64,000 nt of DNA from Azorhizobium sp965227945 (GTDB taxonomy: Bacteria > Pseudomonadota > Alphaproteobacteria > Rhizobiales > Xanthobacteraceae), in the NCBI GenBank assembly GCA_965227945.1, contig CBDDGQ010000005.1, positions 186,001 through 250,000 of the forward strand, written 5' to 3'. The notes under the pieces are model-generated. The model was given only the letters and a program-made list of their open reading frames with translations. It was not told the origin of the DNA and made no database searches. Within the stretch, counting starts at the first letter, position 1. Each line of letters opens with the position of its first letter. Below, piece after piece: positions 16,637-25,576 of the stretch. A program made the position numbers and the translations under genes.

Positions 16637-17665
16637 ATGAAGACCTCTTTGATCGCCGTGGGTGCGGTGATGGCGGCCCTGCTGTCCGCGCCGGCGAACG
16701 CTGCCGACAAATTGGTGGTGAGCACCTGGGGCGGCAGCTTTCGCGATTTGATCGCCGACACCATCGGCAAGAAGTTCACCGCCGAGACCGGCGTCGAGGT
16801 GGAATACATCACCGGCGGCACCATTGATCGCTTGAACAAGGCCAAGCTCGCCAAGGGTTCGCCGGAGAGCGACATCACCTTCACCACTTCGCACGTGGGC
16901 TGGCTCTATGCCGGCGACAATCTGTTCGAGAAGCTGGACGAGACCAAGATTCCCAATGCCGCCAATCTGGTGGCTCAGGCCAAGGTCAGCCCCTATCACA
17001 TCGGCACCTGGGGCTATGTCTACACCATCGGCTATCGCGCCGACCTGACCCCCAAGGGCGTCACCTTCGACAGCTGGGGCGATCTGTGGAACCCCGCCCT
17101 CAAGGACATGCTGGCGGCGCCCGATTTCGACCCCAGCCACATCATCGCGGTGTCGGCGCTGTTGTCCGGCGGCAGCCCGGCGGACTGGCAGAAGGGCGAG
17201 CAGAAGCTCCTGGCGCTGAAGCCCAATTTCAAGGCCTTCTATACCAATGATGCCAATTCGCAGCAGCTGATCGCCACCGGTGAGACCCCGGTCCAGATCA
17301 TGCTGTCCATGAACGCCTATTACATGATCGGCCAGGGCGTGCCGATCACGGTGGCCACCCCCAAGGAGGGCGGCGTGCTGGGCGTGGACACGGTGGCGAT
17401 CATGGCCGGCTCCAAGCAGCAGGCGCTGGCCTACAAGTTCATCAACATCGCCCTCGATCCGGCGGTGCAGGGCGAGATCGCCAAGCTGAAGAAGGGCTCG
17501 CCCACGGTGACCAATGCCAAGGTGGACCCGGAGATCGCCAAGCTCCCCGGCGTGCTCACCACTGCCGACCAGTGGTCGAAGCAGATCGTCATCGATCCCA
17601 AGCTGCGCGCCGAGAAAACCGCTGAGTGGCGCAAGTGGTTCGCCGAGAACATGATGGGCAAGTGA
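16637..17665 (+). CDS. ABC transporter substrate-binding protein (spermidine/putrescine-type)
   Basis: 342 residues from the ATG at 16637 (AGAAGGAGAACGGGAC upstream). Residues 1-22 are a classic Sec signal peptide cut after A-N-A, giving a mature A-D-K-L-V-V. The mature protein has the PotD/PotF-like start V-V-S-T-W-G-G-S-F-R-D-L and acts in the periplasm. Two permease genes and an ATPase follow. Specificity cannot be read from sequence; the context suggests a nitrogenous compound consumed by the monooxygenase upstream. Confidence 0.85.
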   Translation: MKTSLIAVGAVMAALLSAPANAADKLVVSTWGGSFRDLIADTIGKKFTAETGVEVEYITGGTIDRLNKAKLAKGSPESDITFTTSHVGWLYAGDNLFEKLDETKIPNAANLVAQAKVSPYHIGTWGYVYTIGYRADLTPKGVTFDSWGDLWNPALKDMLAAPDFDPSHIIAVSALLSGGSPADWQKGEQKLLALKPNFKAFYTNDANSQQLIATGETPVQIMLSMNAYYMIGQGVPITVATPKEGGVLGVDTVAIMAGSKQQALAYKFINIALDPAVQGEIAKLKKGSPTVTNAKVDPEIAKLPGVLTTADQWSKQIVIDPKLRAEKTAEWRKWFAENMMGK

Positions 17666-17671
17666 GCGACC

Positions 17672-17691
17672 GGCCGGCGGATCCGCCGGCC
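17672..17691. terminator. 20-bp perfect palindrome after the binding-protein gene
   Basis: GGCCGGCGG-AT-CCGCCGGCC is self-complementary over all 20 bases and starts seven bases after the stop of the substrate-binding-protein gene, inside the operon. There is no T run, so it is more likely an mRNA-stabilising or attenuating hairpin that raises binding protein over permease than a full terminator. Such hairpins are usual at this position in ABC importer operons. Confidence 0.6.
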
Positions 17692-17841
17692 CTTCGCTGA
17701 CGCCGAGGCGCCGCCGCGGGGCGGCGCCCGTCGCCCCTGCCAGGGTGCCTGTGAAACGGTGCCCTGCCACGGGTTCTTTGCCGGAGGGCCACCCCATGCG
17801 GTTGCCCTCAGCCAGAGTGCCCCCTGACCCCGGCGGACCCC

Positions 17842-18693
17842 ATGAAGACACGCCCGTTCCTGGCCCTGTTCGTTTCCCCCGCCATGCTGGCCGCCGGCGC
17901 GCTGGTGGCGGCGATGGCGGCAATCCTGCAGTTCGCCTTCCGGGCCTTCGTGCCGGGCTCCATGGAGCCGGGCGGCTTCACCCTCGCCAATTTCACCGCG
18001 CTGTTGCGTCCGCTCTATGCCGATGTGTTCGCGCAGACGGTGTCCATCTGTCTGATGACCGCGCTGGCGACGCTGATCGTGGCCTATCCGCTGGCCTATG
18101 CGATCGTGCGATCGCGCTCCCTCCCGTTGAAATCCTTCCTGCTGGTGACGGCGCTCACCCCCATGTTCCTGGGCGAGGTGGTGCGCACCTATTCCTGGAT
18201 CATTGTTCTGGGCAATTCCGGCTTCATCAATTCGATTTTGCTCGGTCTGCACATCGTCGACCGCCCGGTGCAGATGATGTTCACCACCTTCGGCGTGGTG
18301 GTGGCTCTGGTGCATGTGACCCTGCCGGTGATGGTCATCATGCTGGCGGCGGCTTTGTCCCATGTGGATCTGGATTATGAAAAAGCCGCCACCAGCCTTG
18401 GCGCCGGGCCGGTGCGCACCTTCCTGACCGTGACCTTGCCGCTCTCCATGCCCGGCATCGTCGCCGGCGTGACCACCGCCTTTGCCTGGACCTTCTCCGC
18501 CTTCGCCACCCCGCAGATGATCGGCGGCGGACGCGTGCCCATGGTGTCGACCCTCATCTATCAATTGGGGTTTTCGTCGTTCAACTTCCCCTTTGCGGCG
18601 GCGCTGTCAGTCACCGCGCTCGCCCTCACCGTGGCGGTGCTGGCCCTCGCCCGCGCCGCCCTGCGGCCGCTTGAACGCCTGGGAGCCCACTGA
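17842..18693 (+). CDS. ABC transporter permease (PotB-type)
   Basis: 283 residues with about six predicted membrane spans, first at residues 7-33. The EAA-type cytoplasmic loop that contacts the ATPase is visible: Y-E-K-A-A-T-S-L-G-A-G-P-V-R-T-F-L-T-V-T-L-P. It overlaps the next permease (TGATG). With 18693-19511 it should form the heteromeric inner-membrane channel of the importer. Confidence 0.85.
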   Translation: MKTRPFLALFVSPAMLAAGALVAAMAAILQFAFRAFVPGSMEPGGFTLANFTALLRPLYADVFAQTVSICLMTALATLIVAYPLAYAIVRSRSLPLKSFLLVTALTPMFLGEVVRTYSWIIVLGNSGFINSILLGLHIVDRPVQMMFTTFGVVVALVHVTLPVMVIMLAAALSHVDLDYEKAATSLGAGPVRTFLTVTLPLSMPGIVAGVTTAFAWTFSAFATPQMIGGGRVPMVSTLIYQLGFSSFNFPFAAALSVTALALTVAVLALARAALRPLERLGAH

Positions 18694-19511
18694 TGCGCCG
18701 GCCGCTCTCCCATCGCCTCATCACCTGGACGGTGCGCCTGGTCGTCGCCCTGGTGGTGGCCTTCATCATCCTGCCCGCCTTCGTGGTGACGCTCTCGGCC
18801 TTCAACGACAAGGCCATTCTCACCTTCCCGCCCACCAGCTATTCCCTGCGCTGGTTCTACCGGGCGTTCTCCTACAAGGATTTCGCCCTCGGTTTCCAGA
18901 ATGGCCTGATCGTGACCGCGTTTGCCTCCACCATCGCCTTGGTGATCGGCACCGGCTTTGCCTTCGCGCTGGACCGCTACACCTTCCGGGCCAAGCGGAC
19001 GCTGGAAGGGATCCTGGTCTCGCCTTTGGTGATCCCGCATTTCACCATCGGGCTGGGCTTCCTGATCCTGGCGGCGCAGATCCAGGCCAACCGCAGCTTC
19101 GCGGTGGTGATCCTCACCCATGTGGTGCTGGTGCTGCCCTTCGTGATGCGCTCGGTCTATGTCTCCTTGCGCAATCTCGATGGCCGCCTGGAACTGGCCG
19201 CCGCCAGCCTCGGCGCCCGGCCGGGGCGGGCGCTGTTCACGGTGACCTTGCCGCTGCTGCTGCCGGGGCTGGTGTCCGGCTGGCTGTTCGCCGCCATCCT
19301 GTCGTTCAACGAATTCACCGCCTCGCTGTTCGTCACCGCCCAGGCCACCCAGACCCTGCCGGTGGCCATGTACAATTATGTCCGCGAATATGCCGACCCG
19401 ACGCTGGCCGCGCTGTCCGTGGTCTATATCGTCGTGACGGCAACGCTCTTGACCCTCGCCAATGCATTCCTCGGCCTCGGAAAGGTGCTGAACGTTGAGC
19501 ATGCCCGCTGA
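18693..19511 (+). CDS. ABC transporter permease (PotC-type)
   Basis: 272 residues, six spans, start overlapping the preceding stop. EAA loop: L-E-L-A-A-A-S-L-G-A-R-P-G-R-A-L-F-T-V-T-L-P. The second span region V-V-T-L-S-A-F-N-D-K-A-I-L-T-F-P-P is typical of the PotC branch. Partner of the PotB-type subunit. Confidence 0.85.
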   Translation: MRRPLSHRLITWTVRLVVALVVAFIILPAFVVTLSAFNDKAILTFPPTSYSLRWFYRAFSYKDFALGFQNGLIVTAFASTIALVIGTGFAFALDRYTFRAKRTLEGILVSPLVIPHFTIGLGFLILAAQIQANRSFAVVILTHVVLVLPFVMRSVYVSLRNLDGRLELAAASLGARPGRALFTVTLPLLLPGLVSGWLFAAILSFNEFTASLFVTAQATQTLPVAMYNYVREYADPTLAALSVVYIVVTATLLTLANAFLGLGKVLNVEHAR

Positions 19512-20625
19512 ACGCATTCCCCCCGGCGCCCCTGCGCCCGCCCCCCGCGCGGTGGGGGTGCAGATCGACGGCGTCACCAAGCGCTTCGGCGCCTTCACCG
19601 CCTTGCATGAGGCGTGGCTGAAGATCGAGCAGGGCACCTTCATGACCCTGCTGGGCCCCTCCGGCTGCGGCAAGACCACGCTTTTGAACCTGCTGGCCGG
19701 CTTCCTGGAAAGCGACGGCGGCGAGATCTTCGTCGACGGCCAATTGATGACCGAGACCCCGCCCTATGCCCGTGAGATCGGGGTGGTGTTCCAGAATTAC
19801 GCGCTATTCCCGCATATGAGCGTGGCCAAGAATGTGGGCTATGGCCTTGCCGCCCGCGGCGTCCCGAAGGCGGAAATCGCCGCGCGGGTGGCGGACATGC
19901 TGGCCTTGGTGAAGCTCTCCGACTTCGGCCACCGCAAGCCGAAGGAACTCTCCGGCGGCCAGCAGCAGCGCGTCGCTTTGGCCCGCGCGCTGGTGATCCG
20001 GCCGAAGCTGCTGCTGCTGGACGAGCCGTTCTCGGCGCTGGACAAGAATCTGCGCGGCTCCATGCAGGTGGAGCTGAAGGAGATCCAGCGCCGGCTGGGC
20101 GTCACCACCATCTTCGTCACCCACGACCAGGGCGAGGCGCTGTCCATGTCGGACCGCATCGCGGTGATGTCGGCGGGGCGCATTCGCCAGGTGGGCACGC
20201 CGGACGAGATCTATCGCCGCCCCACCGATCGCTTCGTCGCCGGGTTCGTGGGCGATATCAATGTCTTGCCGGCGCGCCTGGAGCGGCGGCTGGGCGACCA
20301 GGCCACCGTGCAACTGGGCGCCCTGCGCGTGGCCGTGCCGGCCGCGACCGTGGAGGGCCTTGCCCCCGGCGCCCCGGTGGATCTGTTCGTACGCCCGGAC
20401 GCCTTGACCATTGGCGAGGCGGGGTCCGGCGTGCCGGGCACCATCGCCGCCCATGTCTACCAGGGCTCCCATGTGGATGTGGTGATCGACAGCCCGGCGG
20501 CGGCGGGCGGGCGCCTGTTGGTGCGGGTGCCGGGCACCGAGGCGCCGACCTTGTGGCCGGTGGGCCACGCGGTCGGCATCACGCCCGCCGCCGGCAGCGG
20601 CATCGCCTTCCCGCCGGACGCTTAG
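19501..20625 (+). CDS. ABC transporter ATP-binding protein (PotA-type)
   Basis: 374 residues from the ATG at 19501; a TTG at 19495 is an alternative, and both overlap the upstream permease. Walker A G-P-S-G-C-G-K-T-T, Q-loop V-V-F-Q-N-Y-A-L-F-P-H, signature L-S-G-G-Q-Q-Q-R-V, Walker B L-L-L-L-D-E-P-F-S-A-L-D and H-loop V-T-H-D-Q-G-E-A are all intact. A C-terminal TOBE domain (from about residue 250) marks the spermidine/putrescine/Fe group. It ends nine bases from the convergent DUF1028 gene. Confidence 0.88.
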   Translation: MPAERIPPGAPAPAPRAVGVQIDGVTKRFGAFTALHEAWLKIEQGTFMTLLGPSGCGKTTLLNLLAGFLESDGGEIFVDGQLMTETPPYAREIGVVFQNYALFPHMSVAKNVGYGLAARGVPKAEIAARVADMLALVKLSDFGHRKPKELSGGQQQRVALARALVIRPKLLLLDEPFSALDKNLRGSMQVELKEIQRRLGVTTIFVTHDQGEALSMSDRIAVMSAGRIRQVGTPDEIYRRPTDRFVAGFVGDINVLPARLERRLGDQATVQLGALRVAVPAATVEGLAPGAPVDLFVRPDALTIGEAGSGVPGTIAAHVYQGSHVDVVIDSPAAAGGRLLVRVPGTEAPTLWPVGHAVGITPAAGSGIAFPPDA

Positions 20626-20634
20626 ACCCTGCCC

Positions 20635-21288
20635 TCAGAAGGCGGGGGCCACCGAGGGCACCTGGGCGCGGGCCTCATAGGCCGCCTGCTGCGGCGCATA
20701 GAGGGTCCAGAGGTGGCGCAGTTCGGCGATGGGCTCCTCGTGCCAGTCCACCCGCAAGTCCACCACCGGCCAGTCATAGGTCTGGGCCACATGCAGGCCG
20801 GCGGCATGCTCGTCGCCGGTTTCGCCGCCGGCGGCCAGCCCCGCCTCCAGGCCGCGCAGCAGGCGTTCGGCCAGAGGCGGTGCCTCATCGGCGGCGAAGG
20901 CGGCCAGCATGGCGGCGGGCACCTCCGGAGTGGCCAGCAGATTGCCCAGAGCGATGCTGGCCGGGCCCACCGCGAAGCCCACCGTGGGCAGCGCCTCGGT
21001 GCCGGAGTGCCAGGCCACCTGGCCGTAGCGGTCGATCACGCTGGCCTGGCGATAGGCCGGCTCCGGGGTCCCGGCCAGCAGGGTGTCCAGCACCGCCTTG
21101 GCGCCGAGGCCCTGGCGCAGCAAGCCCAGGCCGGCCGGTCCCAGCGCCGGGTCGGTGATGTTCTGCGTGGTCACCAGCCCCAGCGGCCCCACCCAGGCGC
21201 AGCGGCTGGCGACGCAGATGCTGGACGAGGTGATGGCAATGCCAAACGCTCCGCTTCGGGGGCATCGGGCGGCGATGGAATACGTCAT
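20635..21288 (-). CDS. DUF1028 family protein (Ntn-hydrolase-like)
   Basis: 217 residues. The N-terminal T-Y-S-I-A-A-R-C-P-R-S-G-A-F-G-I-A-I-T-S-S-S and V-G-P-L-G-L-V-T-T-Q-N-I-T-D-P pattern is that of DUF1028, a family with an Ntn-hydrolase-like fold and no firmly assigned reaction. Family members often occur with amidohydrolases and ABC importers for nitrogenous compounds. It converges on the ABC ATPase and is divergent from the GlcG/HbpS gene across an AT-rich 321-bp gap. A role as amidase in the same catabolic route is inference. Confidence 0.8.
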   Translation of the reverse strand: MTYSIAARCPRSGAFGIAITSSSICVASRCAWVGPLGLVTTQNITDPALGPAGLGLLRQGLGAKAVLDTLLAGTPEPAYRQASVIDRYGQVAWHSGTEALPTVGFAVGPASIALGNLLATPEVPAAMLAAFAADEAPPLAERLLRGLEAGLAAGGETGDEHAAGLHVAQTYDWPVVDLRVDWHEEPIAELRHLWTLYAPQQAAYEARAQVPSVAPAF

Positions 21289-21609
21289 GGGGCGGTCCTT
21301 AGTGTCGCATATCGCAGTATATAATCAGCCAAATAGATCATATTCGGCGCGGATGCGCAAATAAAATATTGATTATTACTTTCTATTTTCTCATATGTTC
21401 ATGTATTTACGCTGTTTTGTTCGAAGTATCACAGGATTGAACTCCATCCCGGCGCGGGAGTGCTCGCCGCCGCGCGAAGCCCCCATCGAACCGTTGCACA
21501 AATGAGGGCAGGGGGCTCTATAGTCCCGCGTCGGCCCGCGACGATGGCCTTGCCGTCGGCGCCGGGGCGCCAGCCGGATCTGTTTCGCCGGGCTCCCGTG
21601 GAGGTTTTA
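21289..21609. other. 321-bp AT-rich divergent promoter region
   Basis: From about 21300 to 21440 the DNA is strikingly AT-rich for this genome (for example AAATAAAATATTGATTATTA at 21358-21377). It separates the DUF1028 gene (minus) from the GlcG/HbpS-family gene (plus). It probably carries both promoters. No open frame of note. Confidence 0.5.
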
Positions 21610-22032
21610 TTGAACGACTACACCCGCTCCGCCGCCAAACTGACCCATGTGGGCGCATTGACCGCCCTGGGCGCCGCCGTGGCCAAGGCGCACGAACTGG
21701 GCGTGCCGCAGAACATCTCCATCGTCGATGACGGCGGCAATCTCCTGGCCTTCGTGCGCATGGACGGCGCCAAGCTGCTGTCGCGGGAGACCTCCTTGTC
21801 CAAGGCCATCAGCGCCGCCTCGCATCGCCAGCCCACCTCGCGCCTGTTGCCCGAGCTGGAACTGAAGCTCGCCATCGCCAGTGGGGGACGGCTCACCAAT
21901 CTGGAAGGCGGTCTGCCGATCATCGTGGGCGGGACCTGTGTCGGCGGCATCGGCGTGGGATCGGGCACCGGGGCGCAGGATCTGGAAGTGGCAAGGGCCG
22001 CCTTGCGCGCACTGGGCGCGGACGCCTTCTGA
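21610..22032 (+). CDS. GlcG/HbpS-family (heme-binding-like) protein
   Basis: 140 residues from a TTG at 21610 with GGAGG five bases upstream; the frame is open further upstream without family similarity. The GlcG/HbpS pattern is clear: A-x-x-H-E-L-G-V-P-Q-N-I-S-I-V-D-D-G-G-N-L-L-A-F-V-R-M-D-G-A, then P-I-I-V-G-G-T-C-V-G-G-I-G-V-G-S-G. Members are found with glycolate oxidase, diol dehydratase and many catabolic operons; the exact function is unsettled. Probably part of the catabolic island. Confidence 0.8.
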   Translation: MNDYTRSAAKLTHVGALTALGAAVAKAHELGVPQNISIVDDGGNLLAFVRMDGAKLLSRETSLSKAISAASHRQPTSRLLPELELKLAIASGGRLTNLEGGLPIIVGGTCVGGIGVGSGTGAQDLEVARAALRALGADAF

Positions 22033-22162
22033 CGCAGCGGTGATGGGAAAAAAGCGCCGATTGCCCCGCCGCCCCCTGACAAAGCCGGGCGGCGGTCCCT
22101 ATATGGGGTGAGCATGCCGTAAGGGCATGGATCGCGCACTGTCTGCGCCACCGAGGATCAAC

Positions 22163-23170
22163 ATGAGTGTTTTCAAGCGTCTGTCTGGGTTAGTCGCGGT
22201 CGTGGCGCTCGGCGCAGCCATGACGCTTCCGGTGCTCGACGCGGCTGACGCCCGTCAGGGCGGCAGCTTCGGCAGCCGCGGCACCCGGACCTTTCAATCG
22301 CCGTCGGCCACCCCGACGGCGCCGAGCGCGAGCCAGCCCATCCAGCGCTCCGCGACGCCCTATAACCAGCAAGGTGCGGCCTCCACCGCCGCCGCCAACC
22401 GTAGCGGCATGTTCGGCAGCGGCCTTGGCGGCTCGCTGATGCGCGGCCTGCTGATCGGCGGTCTCGTGGGCATGCTGTTCGGCGGCGGACTTGGCGGCCT
22501 GTCGGGCTTCCTCGGCTTGCTGCTGCAGGCCGCCCTCATCGCCGGCGTGGTGATGCTGGCGCTGCGCTTCTTCGCCAATCGTCGCCAGCCGGCCCCCGCC
22601 GGCGGTCCCATGGCGCGGGATGACCAGGGCGGTATGTTCAACGGTCGCGGTCCGTCCGGCCCCACGGGGCAGGGCGGTCTGGGCGGCGCCCTGGGTGGCC
22701 TCGGCGCCGGTCTGGGCGGCGGGCGTGGGCCGGCCCCGGTCAATGCCCCGCCGCGGGTGAAAGATGAAGTGGGCATCAAGCCCGCCGATTTCGACGCCTT
22801 CGAGAAGACCCTCGCCGAGGTCCAGGCGGCCTTCAGCCGCGAGGATCGCGGCGCGCTGGCCAATCTGGTGACGCCCGAAGTGCTGGGCTATCTGGAAGAG
22901 GAACTGCGGGCCAATGCGGATCGCGGCCTGCGCAACCAGGTGAACGACGTCAAGCTGCTGCAGGGCGACCTGTCGGAAGCCTGGCGCGAAGGCCCCCTGG
23001 AATACGCCACCGTGGCCATGCGCTATGCGGCGCGCGATACCATGCGCGATCGCACCACGGGCGCGCTGGCGCCGGGTTCCACCGATGTCCCGCGCGAGAG
23101 CACCGAGATCTGGACGTTCCTTCGGCCCCGCGGCGCGCCGTGGAAGCTGTCGGCGATCCAGGAAGCCTGA
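22163..23170 (+). CDS. Tim44-like domain membrane protein
   Basis: 335 residues, ATG at 22163 after GAGGATCAAC. A signal-like hydrophobic segment at residues 6-25 is followed by a low-complexity Ser/Pro/Gln region and a Gly-rich membrane segment (about residues 85-130, G-L-L-I-G-G-L-V-G-M-L-F-G-G-G-L). The C-terminal 140 residues form a Tim44-like domain (F-D-A-F-E-K-T-L-A-E-V-Q-A-A-F-S and V-T-P-E-V-L-G-Y-L-E-E-E). Alphaproteobacterial relatives are inner-membrane proteins of unsettled role. It stands alone in its transcription unit. Confidence 0.8.
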   Translation: MSVFKRLSGLVAVVALGAAMTLPVLDAADARQGGSFGSRGTRTFQSPSATPTAPSASQPIQRSATPYNQQGAASTAAANRSGMFGSGLGGSLMRGLLIGGLVGMLFGGGLGGLSGFLGLLLQAALIAGVVMLALRFFANRRQPAPAGGPMARDDQGGMFNGRGPSGPTGQGGLGGALGGLGAGLGGGRGPAPVNAPPRVKDEVGIKPADFDAFEKTLAEVQAAFSREDRGALANLVTPEVLGYLEEELRANADRGLRNQVNDVKLLQGDLSEAWREGPLEYATVAMRYAARDTMRDRTTGALAPGSTDVPRESTEIWTFLRPRGAPWKLSAIQEA

Positions 23171-23449
23171 GCACGGCCTGAACGTTTTCGAATGGCCGCT
23201 TCCGGGCGGGGCCAGCCGGCTCCGCCCGGACCAATGTCCGGAGCTCTCCGGTCCATCGGTCGCCGCGGCGCGCGGCGGATTTCCCCGGCGACGTCTGGGG
23301 TGGTAGCGTTCTTTCCGTTCCTGCGGCGAGCCGTCTCGCCAATCTCCAGCGTCCCGAACGCGATCCCGCGTCCGGGATTTCCGCGTGCGCTCGCGCACGT
23401 CCCTCTCGGCGCCGATGCTCCCGGCTCGCGCCCCTTCTGAGAAAGACCC

Positions 23450-24199
23450 ATGGATTATCTGGTGCAGCTTGCCTCCGACCCGGCCGCCTGGGTCGCCCTT
23501 GTCACCCTGGTGGCAATGGAAGTGGTGCTCGGCATCGACAATCTGGTGTTCATCTCCATCCTCACCAACAAGCTGCCGCCGGACCAGCGCTCCCGCGGGC
23601 GGCGCATCGGCATCGGGCTGGCGCTGATCCTGCGCCTGGGCCTGCTGAGCACGGTGGCCATCATCGTCCAGCTCACTACGCCCATCTTCACCGTGTTCGG
23701 GCATGGCTTCTCCTGGCGCGACCTGATCCTGATCGCCGGCGGCCTGTTCCTGGTGTGGAAGGCCACCAAGGAGATCCATCACAACGTGGATCCCCACCCG
23801 GGCGCGGACATGTTCGAGGGGGCCAAGGCGACCATCACCTTTTCCGCCGCCATCGTGCAGATCCTGATGCTGGACCTGGTGTTCTCTATCGACAGCATCA
23901 TCACCGCCGTGGGCATGACCGAGCACATCCCGATCATGGTGATCGCGGTCATCATCGCCGTGCTGACCATGCTGCTGGCGGCCGATCCGTTGGCGCGCTT
24001 CATCGAGAACAATCCCACCGTGGTCATGCTGGCGCTGGGCTTCCTCATCATGATCGGCATGACGCTGATCGCCGAGGGCTTCGGCGCCCATGTGCCCAAG
24101 GGCTACATCTATGCCGCCATGGCCTTCTCGGCCGGTGTGGAAGGCCTCAACATGCTGTCCCGCCGCGCCAAGCGCGGCGGCGGCCCCGGCGCCCACTGA
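23450..24199 (+). CDS. TerC-family integral membrane protein
   Basis: 249 residues, seven or so membrane spans. The family motifs E-V-V-L-G-I-D-N-L-V-F-I-S (residues 23-35) and V-F-S-I-D-S-I-I-T-A-V-G-M carry the acidic residues thought to bind metal in transport. TerC/YgaP-like proteins are linked to Mn homeostasis and tellurite resistance. The 279 bp upstream shows no gene. Confidence 0.85.
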   Translation: MDYLVQLASDPAAWVALVTLVAMEVVLGIDNLVFISILTNKLPPDQRSRGRRIGIGLALILRLGLLSTVAIIVQLTTPIFTVFGHGFSWRDLILIAGGLFLVWKATKEIHHNVDPHPGADMFEGAKATITFSAAIVQILMLDLVFSIDSIITAVGMTEHIPIMVIAVIIAVLTMLLAADPLARFIENNPTVVMLALGFLIMIGMTLIAEGFGAHVPKGYIYAAMAFSAGVEGLNMLSRRAKRGGGPGAH

Positions 24200-24330
24200 T
24201 CGGGTCCGGCGCGGCAGTCGTCCGCGCCGGACATCGGCCGGACGTCCCCACGGCGGCCGCAATGGAACGCTAGACCTGGGCCACCGTTGCGTGAGGTGAC
24301 GCAAAGGGCAGCACGGCCCGGTGGACAAGC

Positions 24331-25443
24331 ATGGCCATGATTCGCATTCTCAGCCTGTTGGGCCTGCTGGCCGCCTTTGCGGGGGCTTTGCCCTGGGCGC
24401 TGCCGGCGGCGAAAAGCGGCGTGCGGCTGGTGATGGCGCGCGACAACCCGCCCGCGCTGGCCAATCTCGCCCTGGACCGCCTGACCCCGGCCGACCTTGC
24501 CCGCGAGACCCGCGCCGCGCTCGACGCCGGCGATGCGGAGCTGGCTGCCTCCTATCAGGCCGTGGCGCAGGCGCGCGGCATCGACCTGCCCGCGGATCTG
24601 CGGGCGGATGTGGCTACCGCGAGCGCGGAGGCGCGATCGACCTGGCGCCAGATGCGCAATTTCGGCGCCGGCTTCATCAGCGGCCAGCCGGAGGATCTGG
24701 CGGGGTTCGCCGGGGCGGCGGTGGGCGACTTCATGGTCTGGGGCGACATTCGCGACGCCTCCCGCGAGGGCTGGAAACTGGCCCAGGGGGAGGAGGCGGA
24801 CCAGCTCATGCTCGGCCTCTCCGTGGCCGGCTTGGCCTTGACCGCCGGCACCTATGCCACCGTGGGCCTGCCGGCGCCGCTGCGGGCCGGGGTCTCACTG
24901 CTCAAGGCCGCCAAGCGCGGTGGCCGTCTCTCGGCTGAGTTCGCCGCTTCCCTCACCCGCGCGGTGCGCGAGAGCGTGGACTTCGCCGCCTTGAGCCGGG
25001 CGCCGCAGAAAGTGGCGGCGCTGGACGGGGCGGCCCTGAAGAGCGTGGTGCGCACCGAGCGATTGCGCGATCTCGGCCGCGTGCTGGGCGATGTGGGCAC
25101 GGTGGAAGCCAAGGCCGGCACCCGCGCCACCCTGGAAGGCTTGCGGGTGGCCGACGGGGCCGGCGACATGCGGCGCGTGGCACTGCTGGCGGAGGCCAAG
25201 GGGCCGCAGACCCTGGCGCTGCTCAAGAGCCTGGGGCGCGGCGCGCTCACCATCACCGGCGCCTTGCTGGGGCTGCTGTGGTGGGGCGTCGGCGCGGGCG
25301 TGTGGCTGCTGGGCGCCGTTCTCACCTTCAACGCCTTGTGTGTGGCCCTGCTACGGCCCCTGTGGCGGCGCCGGCGCCACCGGCGCGCGATGCGCGCATC
25401 GCCGACGCGCCAAGAGCCCGCGGCGGCCGCGACGCCGGGCTGA
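24331..25443 (+). CDS. Conserved membrane protein of unknown function
   Basis: 370 residues; ATG at 24331 or 24337. An N-terminal hydrophobic segment (residues 5-27) looks like a signal or anchor. Membrane segments lie near residues 155-175 and 305-345 (I-T-G-A-L-L-G-L-L-W-W-G-V-G-A-G), with a basic tail R-R-R-R-H-R-R. The central part is Ala-rich and helical. I recognise no enzymatic motif. Similar proteins probably occur in other Hyphomicrobiales; function not assigned. Confidence 0.65.
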   Translation: MAMIRILSLLGLLAAFAGALPWALPAAKSGVRLVMARDNPPALANLALDRLTPADLARETRAALDAGDAELAASYQAVAQARGIDLPADLRADVATASAEARSTWRQMRNFGAGFISGQPEDLAGFAGAAVGDFMVWGDIRDASREGWKLAQGEEADQLMLGLSVAGLALTAGTYATVGLPAPLRAGVSLLKAAKRGGRLSAEFAASLTRAVRESVDFAALSRAPQKVAALDGAALKSVVRTERLRDLGRVLGDVGTVEAKAGTRATLEGLRVADGAGDMRRVALLAEAKGPQTLALLKSLGRGALTITGALLGLLWWGVGAGVWLLGAVLTFNALCVALLRPLWRRRRHRRAMRASPTRQEPAAAATPG

Positions 25444-25576
25444 GGACCGCACGCGCCGCGGGTAGCGGGATCCGATGGCGGCGAGATCATGGGGAGGGGC
25501 GCGCCGGTGGCTTCCCTCCGGCGGCAGGGCGCTCTAGGTTCCCGCCCGACGCATCGACCGCCTGCCGAGGACCCTC

